A stretch of 64,000 bases of DNA from Gnetum montanum (lineage: Eukaryota; Streptophyta; Gnetopsida; Gnetales; Gnetaceae), in the NCBI GenBank assembly GCA_015680685.1, contig MNCI01007639.1, positions 78,881 to 142,880 of the forward strand, in the 5' to 3' direction. How positions within the stretch are numbered: the stretch's first letter is position 1; every line of letters starts with the position of its first letter. The position numbers and the translations under genes were made by a program. The notes beneath the pieces are model-generated. The model was not told the DNA's origin, ran no database searches, and saw nothing but the letters and a program-made list of their open reading frames with translations. Shown here in pieces: positions 22,475 to 34,850 of the stretch.

Positions 22475-24800
22475 ATGGAGCATCTAATGTCCAATATCTC
22501 TTCTCATAGGAGAGAGGTATCCAACCCACTAGTTCCACAAGAATGTCGGGTGGTATACAAGCATCCCAATGAATATGTCCCTGATTTCACATTCATCCTA
22601 CATCAGGATGAGTATCTACGATGGCGGGACATGGAGCGCAACATCGTGCTACCGCCTGACCGATCAACTCCTGCAATGTTGTATCACAATCTTGGCAAAC
22701 TAGGCATCCAGGACCGTGGAGCAGAGTATGTCATGGAGGACCATGACTACCAGGACTATCATCCCACTAAGGCTCAACGAGCATGAGACCTGTAGCAGGT
22801 GGAAAGATATGAATACCTGAAGGGGAAACAATTCAGTAACCCCTTATTCTTGTAAGGGTTGCAGGACGATGGGGATCCCATCTTTCATGATACCCATTCG
22901 ACTGAACTTTCCCTAGGGTAGCAAATCCTCCAGTCCATCATTCAAAACAAGGCTCTAAGTGACCAAGATCCTCAAGGGGATGGAGGGTCACATAGCAAGG
23001 CTGGGCAGGATGATCGAGGCCATCATCAGGGTAGAGGGGGAGATCGACACCAAAGCAGTGGCGATACCTCTCCTTCTTCTCCATCCTCTCACTCTCCTAT
23101 ACCTTCATCCAGCTCAGGCTCCGATTGTAACCAGGGTAAAAAGAAGCGAAAGGATGATGGTAAAAAGGTTCGGAAGGGACAACGTGAGGAAACGCATGAC
23201 CAATCGCATGAGTCTCATCATCATGAAAGGAGGGGCCACCATAATCGTCACAGACATCATGGTCCTCAGTAGGACTATGATTCGGATGAGCCATTGTCGG
23301 CTACTCGGAGCATGCTCCAAATCACTAAGGCAGTTCAAATTCCTAGTAGGCATGTAAAGGATAACTGGATCAAGTGCGTTGATATGAACAACATCCCCAA
23401 ATTTGAAGGGGGATACAACTGTGATCCACAGAGTCACCTATAGGCATTCCATGATGCCTACACCCTATAAAACATTGACAATGATTGGAAAAAGCTAAAG
23501 CTATTCCCTCGCACACTCATCAAAGAGGCTAAAATTTGGTACCGGTCCTTAGAGCCGGAATCAATCAGAAGATTGAGTACGATGCTTGAAATTTTCAATG
23601 ACAAGTATCAAACGTACTCTAAAGTGGCAAATATGAGATGATAGATCCAAGGCTGGAAACAAGGGAATCATGAACCCTTGGATGTCGCCATGAGCAGGGG
23701 TGCCCTAGTCATGGTTACTCCCAACAGGCATAGCTTCGCCACATCATTGATAGGCTCCATTTTGAAATGCGAAAGACCCTTGGCGTGTACACCCAAGGAC
23801 GACTGTCAGAGCTAAGGGTCCATCAATTGCAACACCTCATTGAACAAGTGCCAAGGAGGAAGTAGAACTTAGAAAAAAGGATAGTGCAGAAGAATTCAAC
23901 TAGGATCCTTCCCTCAGAAAAAGGGAGGTCCAATTTTGTGATGAGGAGGAAGAATCACCACTGAAAGCAGTAGGGAACCAAAAAACCTTACCATTACAAA
24001 AGTTTACATCTGAAATTTTGGAAAAGGTTGATAAGATATGGGACTCTTTGGATGAAAGATTCCAAAATGTGCTAAAAATTGCAAAAGAGTCAATAAAACA
24101 AGGTAATGACCGTGATTGGCATAGGAGGAAGGAAGATAAATGTGCCCAACATAAGGGTAAGGGCAAAGTTTTTGTAGCAGAGAAGGTTGCAGACTTTGAC
24201 ACCGAGGAGGATGACGAATGTGGCATATGCCAATATGAACATCCCAAGGGATGTTTTCCTATGGTGTCACATCTTCAAGAGTCTGGGGTGTATGCATTGA
24301 ACCCTTTCTTGGTGCACCGTCAAATTCCCCAAAGGTTGCCTTACCCACAAGGCAATTCCAAGTGGTTCTACTAGCAACAGTAGGGATACTATCTGAGTGG
24401 AGCGCCACCGCAGCCGTACGAATACTTCTAGTAGTGGTAGCACCCACAAGCGTGGGGGATGCCACCTCCAAGGTAGCAATACCCTTACAAACAGCCAAAT
24501 CCCTATGGGTACTACGTTCAATAACCGATCCCTCCACGGGACTCTTCCAGTCATGCAGCCTTTCAAAGTCATTACCACCCCCCAGAGTATTTCCAACCTC
24601 AATCTCCATCACCCAGGGGGGAGATCCCACATCTCTTCTATCCTCCATCACCTTCTCTTGCCACTCCTCCACAACATTCCACTCAGCTACCACCTGCTCC
24701 ACTGATGCATGGAGAAATACCACCACAGCGGTAGCAACAAAATGCTACAAGGGCTATTAACTTAAAACTAGCACCTCAGCCGAGTGGACCGGAACCCAAG
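22475..24800 (+). pseudogene. Element B gag (decayed)
   Basis: Opens at ATG 22475 and runs 103 codons with the family's conserved N-terminal block (VPDFTFILHQDEYLRW, about 22577-22624). The capsid-like core follows (FEGGYNCDPQSHL near 23404-23442; LKLFPRTLIKEAK near 23498-23536; GWKQGNHEPLD near 23653-23685). A segment open at 24018-24374 contains the Cys/His motif CGICQYEHPKGC (24219-24254). Then comes a glutamine- and proline-rich tail in shifting frames. It has at least eight stops or frameshifts. There is no standard CCHC zinc knuckle. Confidence 0.75.
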
Positions 24801-24942
24801 CCATGAAAATGCCCTTTTGGCCCAATAATTTGAACATATCCTCACATACACCTGTGGTCAATGCCTCTGAACCTTCAAGCGCCTCCGCTATTCCACCACC
24901 CAAGCAACCTTCAAGCCAACCACACTCCAATGTCCAGACAGT

Positions 24943-25483
24943 TATGCTCACACATGCCTTGACTGACTGGATCAAGGTAGGTCACCTTCCCAGAAAATTG
25001 ACTGATCCAGGAAGTTCCCTCATCTATCTTCAAGTGGCAGGGAATGAGGCATGCAAAGCTCTTCTAGACTCGGGGTTAGGGGTCAATTTGATCTCTCACA
25101 ATATGTACAAGAACTAGAACCTTCCTCCACTAAAGAAGAGCAACATCCAACTCGAATTAGTAGACCAGTCCATCACCATTCCCTTGAGATTGGTGGAGGA
25201 CATTGTGACCACTGTTTGTGGGTGGTCCTATCTTGCTAATTTCCTAGTCATTCGTGTGGAGAACTGCAAGGGAAACTTCCCAATCATCATGGGAAGGGCC
25301 TGGCTAAGCATGGTGGACACACGACTAAAACTCCAAGATCTATCCCTGGAAATTTCAAAGGAAAATCCTTTTAGGAAGATTGAAAAGAAGCGCATTCCAT
25401 GCATCGCGTATAGTGACTCAGGGTGCAACTATGTGCAGCAATTATGGTCCGCTAAGCAAATATCCATTCAAGCATGCAGTTGA
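24943..25483 (+). pseudogene. Element B aspartic protease domain
   Basis: The frame at 24803-25117 leads through SSLIYLQVAGNEACKALL to the intact active-site motif DSGLGVNLIS (25067-25096). After a TAG stop and frame change, the flap and the second family motif IIMGRAWLS (25287-25313) follow at 25184-25483. It ends CNYVQQLWSAKQISIQ. Among the three gag-pol copies of this family in the window, only this one keeps Asp-Ser-Gly. One stop between the halves and lack of a continuous polyprotein make it inactive as it stands. Confidence 0.75.
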
Positions 25484-25579
25484 TGTACCAAGGCATCACC
25501 TATTCAACAGTGCTTGTACGCAGCAGCCACTAACCAAGAAGGCACCTAATGGCTGACAGCTGATCCTGCTAGCAGCGCA

Positions 25580-26278
25580 TTGTGCATGGAACCATCTGAG
25601 GGGCTTGTACAAGCCTACATTGAAAGCATGGACGAAATGAAAGAGGTTCATCAACAGGTCTCCACTGTTGATGACCATGATGATTGGGGGAAGCTGCAAA
25701 TCCCTGAGAGCTTCAAACAAGAGCACATGGAGCTAAAGTCTTTATCGGCTCACTTGGAATATCTATTCTTGCAAAATGGAAAGCTGGTAATTATTAATGC
25801 CACCCTTGCTCCTAAATAGAAGAAGAGATTGCTAAAGGTGGTAAACAAATGGATTGCTGTGTTTGCATGGTCATATCCTGAGTTAACTGGAGTTGATCCC
25901 AGGGTCTGCCAGCATCGGATCTATATCGACCCCTCCATGAAGCCACGATGACAACCACAAAGATAATTGAACCCCAAATTGAAGCAGGTCATCAAAGATG
26001 AAATTGAGCAATTGTTAAAGGTGGGGTTAATCTATTCAATTTTCAATAGCGAATGTGTCAGCCCACTCGTTATCGTGCTGAAGAAAGATGGCAAGTGGAG
26101 GGTCTGTATTGACTTCCAGTTGCTCAACATGGCTACCTTCAAGGATCACTTTCCACTTCCATTTGTGGACCAGGTGTTAGACACCATCGTAGGGCACCAC
26201 TATTATAGCTTTTTGGATGGTTATAGTGGTTATAACCAAATCCAAATAGCACTAGAGGACTAGGCCAAAACAACATTC
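25580..26278 (+). pseudogene. Element B reverse transcriptase, N-terminal part
   Basis: It starts with the linker MCMEPSEGLVQAYIESMD and reads into the RT fingers and palm: LKKDGKWRVCIDF (26081-26119), PFVDQVLDTIVGHHYYSFLD, then GYSGYNQIQIALED (26217-26258), followed by a TAG. Element G is inserted at 26279-26283, between the palm strands. The coding sequence resumes at 42747 with WGTFAYKKMPFGLCN. Alignment with E shows no codons missing across the junction apart from the TSD copy. Confidence 0.85.
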
Positions 26279-26835
26279 ACAAGTGAAACACCGTGAAAAT
26301 TTCGAGGCCTCAACAGTTCAGCAAAATATGGTGATTTAGGCAAGGAGTCGCGACAAGGCGTGGCACAGCAAGTTCCCCTTTCGGTTAAAGGTCTGTCCTA
26401 CCATGCAGCACAGCATGGCACAAATAAATTTCAGAAGACAGAACAAGGTGATGGGTGCATGGCGCAAGCCTCCAACTTTGCAAGTTTTCTATGTTTCGAA
26501 AATCTTAACTTTTGGCGTATTACGACGCATTACGCAACATGGCGTAAAGTCGCATGATGCAGCGTAATGCCAGAAGGCAGTCCACCACAACATCAAAGAT
26601 GGCAAATATTCAAGATTGTGATGACCCAGCAAAAATCTTAAGGTTTAGGTAATGATCTGTAGCATGACACGCATTTCAGCAAGTTTTCTTTCTCGGTTAA
26701 GGGGGCCTATTACACTACGTTACGCAGCGTGGTGTAATAAACCCTGGAAGGATTGATTAAAAATAGAGGAAATGCAGTAACACCACTTCAATTTTTTTTT
26801 AGGTTCGCTATTTTACATTGAATTATGCTATGAAG

Positions 26836-26915
26836 CGTAATCTAGCATGATGCAACGTAATCTAGCATGATACAGTGCAATCTAGAATGATGTAGCATAA
26901 TCTAGCATAACACAG
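26836..26915 (+). repeat. 20-base tandem repeat in G LTR
   Basis: About four units of the form GCGTAATCTAGCATGATGCA. Each unit carries one GTAATCTAGCATGAT core. The 3' LTR has the same array at about 41716-41800. Confidence 0.75.
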
Positions 26916-27177
26916 TGTAATACAAGCAATGACGGAGATAGCACAATTCAAATATCAGCAGTTCACACACTACAATATGCTTTTAGCGTATTGCAGCATA
27001 ATCTAAGAACATTTTGTCGCCAAAACTCCAAACAAGAGTGGTTTATGATGCATTACGCTTCAAAGCGTAATACAGCGTGGCATCGCAAGCTTCAAAAATA
27101 AACACATCAAGTCAATGGCATCTTGTAGATTCAGGACACGCGTCATCTAAACCGCATTTTTCTCCTAACCCTAACCT

Positions 27178-27184
27178 TATAAAT
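27178..27184 (+). promoter_or_regulatory. Candidate TATA box of element G 5' LTR
   Basis: TATAAAT follows CCTAACCCTAACCT and lies just downstream of the GCGTAA/TTACGC cluster. It is conserved in the 3' LTR near 42061. Confidence 0.5.
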
Positions 27185-27864
27185 GCTCCAGTTGACAAAG
27201 ATCAAGGGGTTGGCAAAAATTTTCCTAGATTGACAATTTTTTTTACGAGAGTGATTTTCTTTCATCGGCAATCGTTAGCAACTCTTGGCGAAGATTGACA
27301 AGAGAGCAAAAGAGGATCAGCAATTGTAAGAACCTCGAAGGTGATTGACAAGAACCTTTGATCAAAAGCAGCCGGTTAACAGATATTCTGCTTTGGGTCT
27401 AACTTCCTTGAGCCCAGATTGGCTAGAACAAGGTAGATCAGCCTTTGCTTGTTTCATCTTTAAATAGCTTTCTTGCTGTTGGCATATGCTTCGCCTAAAC
27501 CGAAGCCCGCCTGTAATCATTAACTTCGACGTATTTTTTTCATAAGTTAAATACCAGATTTCGGGGTTACACTCCTTATAAGTCTGATCTCCAGTGTCTT
27601 ACCTATACACACTTTACATCGTTTTCGATTACCTTCGAGCTTAACGATATTATATCTCTGCATAAAAATTGTCACTCTGCCATCCGATCGTCACAAAGGT
27701 TTTCCTGATTAAGTAAGTCCCTGTCTGATCGACAAGACTATTCAGGGCACCTCGGATTCCTTTTACCCCAGCATGGTCCTCACACGGATCCAGGGTTGGA
27801 ACTGTGTACACGAACTTTCGTTCGGTATTTCCAGCGACCAACGTTTTTCGTCGTTACAGTTTTC

Positions 27865-27883
27865 TGGTGCTAGAAGGAGGACC
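27865..27883 (+). other. Element G primer-binding site
   Basis: TGGTGCTAGAAGGAGGACC starts six bases after the LTR end. It begins with the TGG expected for pairing with a tRNA CCA end. It is clearly different from the Asp-type site of A, B, C and E. I cannot assign the tRNA with confidence. Confidence 0.6.
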
Positions 27884-28111
27884 ATATCATATTTGCATTT
27901 TACAGGTAGTCTTGTAAGCTGTCTGTACCCATTTTCAATCGATGAAAACGTAATACCTCCAAGGTTTTTTACGGGATTTTGTGGTGTAGATCGGTCGCTT
28001 CGACGATTCCTTTGAAATCCCACAAGATAGAAAGCCCCGATTATTATCTTAGTTTGCCTTTGCCCTTGCGATCTTTATCCTTATCGTCATTACTTCCGAA
28101 CTGTGTAGAAA

Positions 28112-30577
28112 ATGGTTACATCAACCACAGCTGTTGACACTGCCAACCTCGAGAACCCTTGGACTCTACAGGTTACGCCTCCTGTGGTCAAGCCGCCAAC
28201 TAGCCCAGTGTGAACGCGTCGCTCCCTCAAGCTTCAAAACAAAGAGCCTGAGGGACACGCTCAGCGCAGAGAACACTACAATTTCCTCTGTGCTAAACTA
28301 GCAACAAACTTGCTCATGTATCTGCAAGAATTCGAAGAAAAATGAGAATTCGAGTTCATATACTACAACAGGAAGGAATTTATTCCTTCACCTAACACCA
28401 CTGTGCCCCTGACGAACCAACAAAAGTGGATCCTAGATCAAATGCTTATGGCTAAGACGTCACCAGAACAACTGGAGGAGTTGTTCCACGATGAAACGCT
28501 TCATGACGGGCAAGATGATCCAGACTCCCACTCTGAAGGAGGCGGTCATGCTGATTTCACCATGGCCCCTCCCTCCACGACGTCCCGCGTAAATCTGTTG
28601 TTCATGGTTACCACGCCCTTGACATTATCTAATACCAATCGAGTCCCGCATTCATTACACCTACATTTTCTCTCTCCAATTATCTTCTCGGGCAATGGTC
28701 CATCACAAATCATTCCTCAGCAGGTGCAATTACCTAATCCATCTCATCGTGCACCTGCGCCTGTGTCACCGCATGTGCACATGATACCTACGTCGCAATT
28801 ACCTACAACACCCACCTTCATCCCAAACCACATGACAGGGCCTCCCACTATAGCATGGTGGGTTCCAAACATGCCTCTTATTGTGCATCCTGCGCAAATG
28901 CCCCATCATCCCCATCATCAAAGCCAGGTCCCGCGAGTGCTAAACCCAGTTGCAGGATCATTGTCTATGCCCCTGGTTACACAAACAACGTATCCAATAG
29001 CACAACCAATGGTGGTCACCCCATCCACACCAACTACCAGATGCTGGATGCCACAAGCAGCACCACCTACAAGGACCATCCCGATAGCACTGACCATCGA
29101 CCAAGTTGCCGCCTCCGTTGCGCCACTCGGTGTGGCTTCTCCTGCCGTTCCACAAACGACCTCGTCATCTACAGGTCTGGACCAAGCCTTCTAGCTCATT
29201 CAGACCCTTACAGAAGAGGTCAAGCATCTCAAGGCTGCTGGTTTTGACATGGTACAAGTCATGGATTTCTACCATGACGATCCTATTAGTCCAGCAATCC
29301 TTGTCCTGTCGTTGCCACCTGGGATGCCCCTTCCCCATTTCACAAAATACAATGGGGAAGGTGATCCCAATGCCCACCTAGTCACTTTTAGGTCAGAGTC
29401 CTTACTATTGCAACAATGGCCACATACTATCATCCGTGTCTTTGCTATGTCCTTAACAAGTAAAGCTCTAGATTGGTATCGAGCACTCCCACATGCTTCC
29501 ATCTCAACTTTGGAGGAGCTGTTAACTCAGTTTGTGACCCACTTCAAGTACAACCTGAGGCCGAAAGTCATGCTGGACCAGCTCATGGGAGTCAAACAAG
29601 ACCTGCTCGAGTCGATCCAAAAGTTCATACAGCAGTGGAGCACCACCTTGAACGAAATCCGCGAACCCATCGCAGAAGCCCATCTACTAGCAATCTTCAA
29701 GGGGGCAATTAACGAATTTATCAAGTCTAAGCTATACTACCTTGCTTCCTGCTCCCTTAGCCAATCCTTTGCTCAAACTAAGAGCATCCAAGACCTAGCA
29801 AAGGCTAGCAAAGATCTGATGTATGTGGCCTACAAAAATTCCCACAGCAAGGGCAAGGATAAAGACAAAGCTACGACAACGATAGTAGCGGCGGTTGCCG
29901 ATGGGGCCAAGAAGGAAAACAACAACAACAAGAAAACAACAGCGGAGCCTACTGAGCTAATAGCTAGCTCAAATGGTGCCAATCAAGAAGCTCCTTCTAC
30001 CCCCGAAGCACCTCCACAGCCAAAGCCTAAATTTGAGCATAAGAACCATTCAAATTACACGACCCTACCTATAAAGCCTTCAGAACTTCTGAAGCAATTA
30101 TTGGGAGCCGACCATATCCAACACAAAGTGGTGTCCGAAGAGGCTCTGAAACATCACACGCGTCATTGCGAGTTACTCAAGAACCCCTCCTTGGCCCAAC
30201 CTAATGAACCACCAGTTCCCAAGAACTTTAGGCTAGACCGGTTTTGTAACTACCATCAATTGTGTGGTGATGACACAAATTATTGTTGGGCGTTGAAAGA
30301 TTACCTTCAACGTATAATTGATCAAGTTGACCTGATCTTAGACAGCAGTAGTCGGGCACACCCAGAAAACCAAGCCATGCATGTGTACCGAGACCCGTTA
30401 AATGCAAATGATGCAGGGTACACTATCAACATGGTCGGTGCAGAGGGCGATAGCCAGGCACAGCCAAAGCAACCCTTTGTGTTGCGAATGCATCCACGCC
30501 CGCCCCAAATGGCGGGTCCACCAACATCGACGAGTGTTGCTCCAAGGCAACCTTTTATCCTCCGAGCCCCTTCCTAG
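28112..30577 (+). pseudogene. Element G gag, one frame with three stops
   Basis: A single reading frame from ATG 28112 to the TAG at 30575, interrupted only by stops near 28212, 28342 and 29192. The N-terminal part (28403-29194) is proline-, threonine- and histidine-rich, as in the linker of Tat gags. The capsid-like core, of the retrotransposon gag family, starts near 29249: PLPHFTKYNGEGDPNAHL, then ALDWYRALPHASISTLEEL, then DLLESIQKFIQQWS. A lysine-rich stretch (29850-29960) and a nucleocapsid-like C-terminus follow, ending with FCNYHQLCGDDTNYCW (30243-30290), a CCHC-like spacing typical of Tat gags. This is the best-preserved gag in the window, with 442 open codons in its last part. Confidence 0.85.
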
Positions 30578-31155
30578 ACCATTGTTCAACAGCCCACTGT
30601 CGATAAAGCTGCAGCCCAGCCCGCGCCTACGCCTAAGGCACCTTTTTTCATTAAGGTGCCAAAACAATCAACTACCCCTCCTATGCAAGGGCAAATCTCT
30701 AAGTCAATCTCCTGATCCCAACTTAACAAAAAAGGAGAAGGAGGTATGACAACTGGTATGGCCAAGGATCATCTTACGTTGGGGTTTCCTAAGCCTAAAC
30801 CCCTCGCTTCTGTGCCCTTGGCCCCACTCTCTAAAAATGATGAAGTTATGCAAATGCAACCATCTCCTCCTACTCAAAAGAAACACAGCCCTTGACCAAA
30901 TGTCACTCCCCCTCGAGAAATCCGTCTCTTAGGGCAAATGGAAGAGGAAAAGGATGGCAAGCAGTCAAATCATGGGCGGGATCTCCTCAACACCTTTACG
31001 CAGGTCAAGCAGGCTCTTAAACAGAAAAATACAATGCTGAGCTTGTATGATTTGTTAATGACATCCCAAAAGCACCGCAAAGCCATGGTTCATATGCTAA
31101 CGTCCATACCTGTGGATGAGAGCCTGCCAGCAGATGAAGAGTTATTCATTCCATC
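30578..31155 (+). other. Element G gag-protease linker
   Basis: Partly open, proline- and lysine-rich sequence (30402-30749 and 30938-31198) leading to protease. It contains HGRDLLNTFTQVKQALK and SLYDLLMTSQKHRKA, which resemble the pre-protease segment of Tat polyproteins. At least two stops are present. Confidence 0.5.
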
Positions 31156-31752
31156 ATGCTTCCTCTCATCACTGAGAAACCTGGGCCTTCCCTGTTGACC
31201 TTTCGCGATGAATCCATTAAGGATGACCCAGAAAAGGGTCAGGTGACAATGGTGCCCATGTTCATCACCATCCGGGTTGGCCAACACCGAATTCGAAGAG
31301 TACATGTAGATGATGGGACGGCCGCTAATGTCATCCCATATCCTATAGTGGATAAGCTAGGCCTGATCAATCAGATCAATCCTACAACAACATCGTGTCT
31401 AAAGTCGTTCAACGGGGCACGGGTGCAAGTCAAAGGGACAATGCACATCAACTTTGTGGTAGGGGAACAATTCCCCACAGATGCAACGTTTATTGTCATT
31501 GAAGAAATTTTGGGCTTTAACCTGATTCTAGGGAGGTCTTGGTTAGCTCAATTGAGGACGATTTCATCCCCTATCCATCAGGAGATCCATTTGCCCTACA
31601 CGGGAGGGGAGATGGTCATCCACGGTGATGAAATGACCCCTCGAGCTGTCAACAACATAGAAACTGAAAAGGGCTCGGAAATCGAAATTCCTGAAGACCA
31701 GTCCCCTATCCAAACACCAAAACAAGCTAAAAAATGGCTAACAATAGTTTAA
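31156..31752 (+). pseudogene. Element G aspartic protease
   Basis: An open frame of 198 codons. The active-site region is VHVDDGTAANVIP (31303-31341), in which the usual Ser/Thr after the catalytic Asp is Asp. The second family motif is FNLILGRSWLAQL (31516-31554). The frame ends with a TAA at 31750. Downstream, the sequence continues in the style of the Tat protease-RT linker (CGMREQGHK, then PYASPKIKAIRRQL) until about 31865, where coding resemblance stops. It is open, but the surrounding polyprotein is broken, so I treat it as part of a dead element. Confidence 0.75.
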
Positions 31753-32456
31753 TTTGGGCCGAACTACCATTCCAAGAGGAAGACTGTGGCATGAGGGAAC
31801 AGGGTCATAAATCTCCCTGTCCTTATGCGTCACCAAAGATAAAAGCGATTAGGAGACAACTACAGAGTTAGCAAATAAACCACATCATCTAAATGTCATG
31901 CAATTTATGCGCACGCTTCCACCAGCTATTCCATTTATGTTGTACAAATACTCATTTCATTTATGCACATATCTTTACGCTTCCACTAGCTATTCTCATT
32001 TACGCTTATGCTTATCTTTACACTCCCACCAGTTTTCTTCGTTAATCTTTTGCTCGTTTAAAACTATCAAAGGCCTGGAATGGCCTAAAACTATCAAAGA
32101 CCCAGAATGGCCTAAAACTATCAAAGGCTCGGAATGGTCTAAAACTATCAAAGGCCCAAAATGGCCTAAAACTATCAAAGGCTCAGAATGGCCTAAAACT
32201 AACGATTTCATTTTTGCTTTACATTTGAATCATTTAGTGGCCCGCAACAGCTTTAAACTATTAACTTCATTTATGTTGTATATTTAAACTAACTGTGGCT
32301 TTTCATAGTGCCAAAACCTATGATTCCATTTATGCTTTACAATTTAAAACAATAAAAGAATGTTAAAATCAGACCAAATTTGCATTAAAATGTTAAAGAA
32401 AAATATTTTCTTTCGTTTCATCCCATCATAATAAAACCGTAGCTAACATAGCCACG
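31753..32456 (+). other. Element G spacer between protease and antisense gene
   Basis: AT-rich, with no sense coding after about 31865. It contains the 27-base repeat array (32060-32200). It probably includes the 3' untranslated end of the minus-strand gene. Confidence 0.5.
32060..32200 (+). repeat. 27-base tandem repeat, five units
   Basis: Units of the form AAAACTATCAAAGGC(C/T)(C/T)GGAATGGCCT, five times. Because 27 is a multiple of three, the array stays open in a plus frame (repeat EWPKTIKG) and in a minus frame (repeat LIVLGHSEP). Confidence 0.85.
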
Positions 32457-33003
32457 TTATGCATCACCTTTGTCCCCACTGTCGCCCATATCTCCCAGCT
32501 CCATCTCTACTTCAAGCAAATCGTCCTCATAGGGGCCATCTTTCTCAGGTGGCATCTCTTCATGAAAGAGGCCCTCCCTGCCAGGCTCTTCCATATGAGG
32601 TTGTCCGCCACGGCACCGATCATCACCATTACGCTCTGTTTCCTGCAGACCCTCCTTGTGAGAACTGTCATCCTCTCCTTCTCCAACCTTTGTACTCTCT
32701 TCCAAAGGTCTTCGTTCACGCTTTGATATTTACACATCTTCTTGTAAATGTTGCATGACACGACGGTCACTTCCGATGAGGGTTTGGTGGTGTCTAAATC
32801 AGTAGGCTCCAACAGATCCCATCTGAGTCAAGCTTCTAATGACATAAAATGGCAATTAAGCATAATTAGGTAACATAATACCACAATGGAACAACCTCTA
32901 CGTAATGATCGTAGTGTACCCTCTTCAGGATCATATCTTGGACAATGCCTTCCATAAAGCTGAATTTATCCGGAAATTTACCCCACGATCGAGTCACCAC
33001 TGT

Positions 33004-33157
33004 TGACAAGTGTATGTCCTAGTTACCTATTACGCAGAACAAGTTCCATATAAGGACATAATTGAGACATTACGATGACTAGTATAACCTTTAGGAGCAA
33101 TTGTCTAGAGTCTAGTGCGCCATAAAAGTTAACCTCACTGGGTCACAAATCACTTAC
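33004..33157 (-). other. Predicted intron in antisense gene
   Basis: On the minus strand, GAG is followed by GTAAGTGATTTG (strong donor), and the end is ACACTTGTCAACAG. The next exon (33003 to about 32885) is open, with SWGKFPDKFSFMEGIVQDM. Confidence 0.55.
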
Positions 33158-33314
33158 CTCACTGCTACTTCCTTCTTGTGCGTAGGAACCTGCGCGCCAC
33201 TCGCCTTGTTGACTGGAGCCTCTTCTTCCAAGGCCGGGGCCCCTTCCTCGCATCACAAAACTATAGTCCCTATTTCAGGGGTTAATTGTTCCACAGCCTT
33301 CTCCTTCACTGTCA

Positions 33315-33425
33315 CACAACATCCTCAGTTAGCATGGGATTTCACTCTAGTTCAATAAATATTACGCAACGCAAAAGTATCTATATGCAACATAACTATA
33401 ATTATTAGCACATTTCTTTGCTTAC
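33315..33425 (-). other. Predicted intron in antisense gene
   Basis: On the minus strand the intron starts GTAAGCAAAG after CTCCAGCAG, has the branch-like ATGCTAACTGAG, and ends GTTGTGTGACAG. Length is about 110 bases, normal for a plant intron. The flanking sequence is open on both sides. Confidence 0.55.
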
Positions 33426-34770
33426 CTGCTGGAGGATTACTCCTCTGAAACCTGACCTACATCTTCTGCCTCACACCACTTGCTGGCTCGACAGGCTTCT
33501 TAGTCAAACGAGGTTTCTTCCGTAGCACCGACAAGTCCACTATTTCAGCTACTAGGCGCTTCCCCCTCGACAAATCGCCAGTGTAGGAGGGAAGTGCCCC
33601 ACCCATGCTATCTTGACCCCGTGTTTGAGGCACAACCATATTTTTAGTCATTATAGACAACGACTCCCCAATTCATTCAAGAGGGTCTTGTGACCAGATA
33701 GTGCCGAAAACGTGGGAAATCCATGGTTTGAAAATCTGGCTGTGGTCTTGTTGCACCCAGACCCCATTCCTTTGGACTACCAAAAATTTGGCAAAATGCC
33801 AAAAGCAAGCTATGAAGAAGGCAAAGTGCACATTGAAACGAGACTCAAGCTTCTTGCAGAGCCTGACCATTTCAATGCACAGGCCTTCAGCAAAATAGTT
33901 GACCCAATTGAACCACATCCCCTCCTCCATGACCTCTTGCATAATTCAGGTCTGCTCGATAGTGAGGAATCTCCCCTGGGAGAGGGTCTTAGGGAAGGCT
34001 TGGACTCAAAAAAGGGGGTAAATAGTATTGGCCACTTCCAACTTGATCCTATCGGCAGGAATTCCCTTAATCCCCTTCTTAACCGCTCGCCACTCCTCTA
34101 TCTCTTGTTGGTACTTGGCACTCCTCTTTGACTTTTCCTCTATAGGAAAGCCATCGGAGGGAACCCCAAAGAGATTGGTAAATAGTTGAGCATCGATGTC
34201 AAAATTCACACGCACATTACGCACATGTATGCAGAGACGCTCAGCTTCCTCGCTGAAGGAGTTGACTAGGGTCNGAGTGTTATGTTTCCTTTATATCACT
34301 GTAACGAAAAAAGAGACTATTCGCCTCACGACCGGAGGCCATAATCGTGATTTCCCATGATTCCCTGACTGCCAATAGTAAACAATAGTTAAGGTAGTAT
34401 AACAAAAATGAGACAACTTCATACATTATTTCCAGCTAACAACATCGATACAGCTGATCATCATGATAAAGTTTACCGGGTCCGAATGGCAAAGGAAACA
34501 GAGGGATTTTCCTTTGCACGTCTGCAACAATGAGGGGAGGATCCAAAGTCCATTCCCTATCCAGCCATCCAAGATTTCTACATCTAGAAAAGAAGTCGGC
34601 ATAGCAGGTTGGGTATTCTGGGATTTTGAATGCCAGTTGTCCCATGACGTTGGCCTGTATGTTGCTGATAAAAGTAAATTCCCTTATAACCCTTTTGGTC
34701 AATGATAATGTATCATTATTGCCCAGGAGACCACTGTCATTGATCAGAAATCTGCACCATAGGCAAAATT

Positions 34771-34850
34771 CTTTACACTCAATGCAAATTTAAATAGTAG
34801 TTAGCAGACTTCAACACAACGAGAAGAAACAAAACAAAAAAACTTACCCA
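34771..34850 (-). other. Predicted intron in antisense gene
   Basis: On the minus strand it begins GGTAAGTTTTTTTG, is T-rich, contains the branch-like CTGCTAACTAC, and ends near GTGTAAAG. The acceptor is the weakest of the three, and its exact base is uncertain. Confidence 0.4.

Larger units (their letters stand above)
26284..27858 (+). repeat. Element G 5' LTR
   Basis: A 1575-bp LTR, TGAAACACCG to GTCGTTACA. It has a cluster of GCGTAA and TTACGC motifs at 26510-27075, a 20-base tandem repeat (26836-26915) and a TATA box near 27178. It matches 41166-42741 along its whole length; the first 62 bases differ at seven positions. Confidence 0.94.

Noticed and set aside
24259-24726. Minus-strand frame of 155 codons
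   Set aside because: It overlaps the proline/glutamine-rich gag tail of element B and follows from its codon composition; no family resemblance.
32060-32200. CRISPR-like array
   Set aside because: Repeats are contiguous with no unique spacers; this is an ordinary tandem repeat in plant DNA.
33712-34131. Plus-strand frame of 139 codons in element G
   Set aside because: It is opposite the long antisense exon, which has splice signals and a consistent frame; the plus frame has no resemblance to pol.
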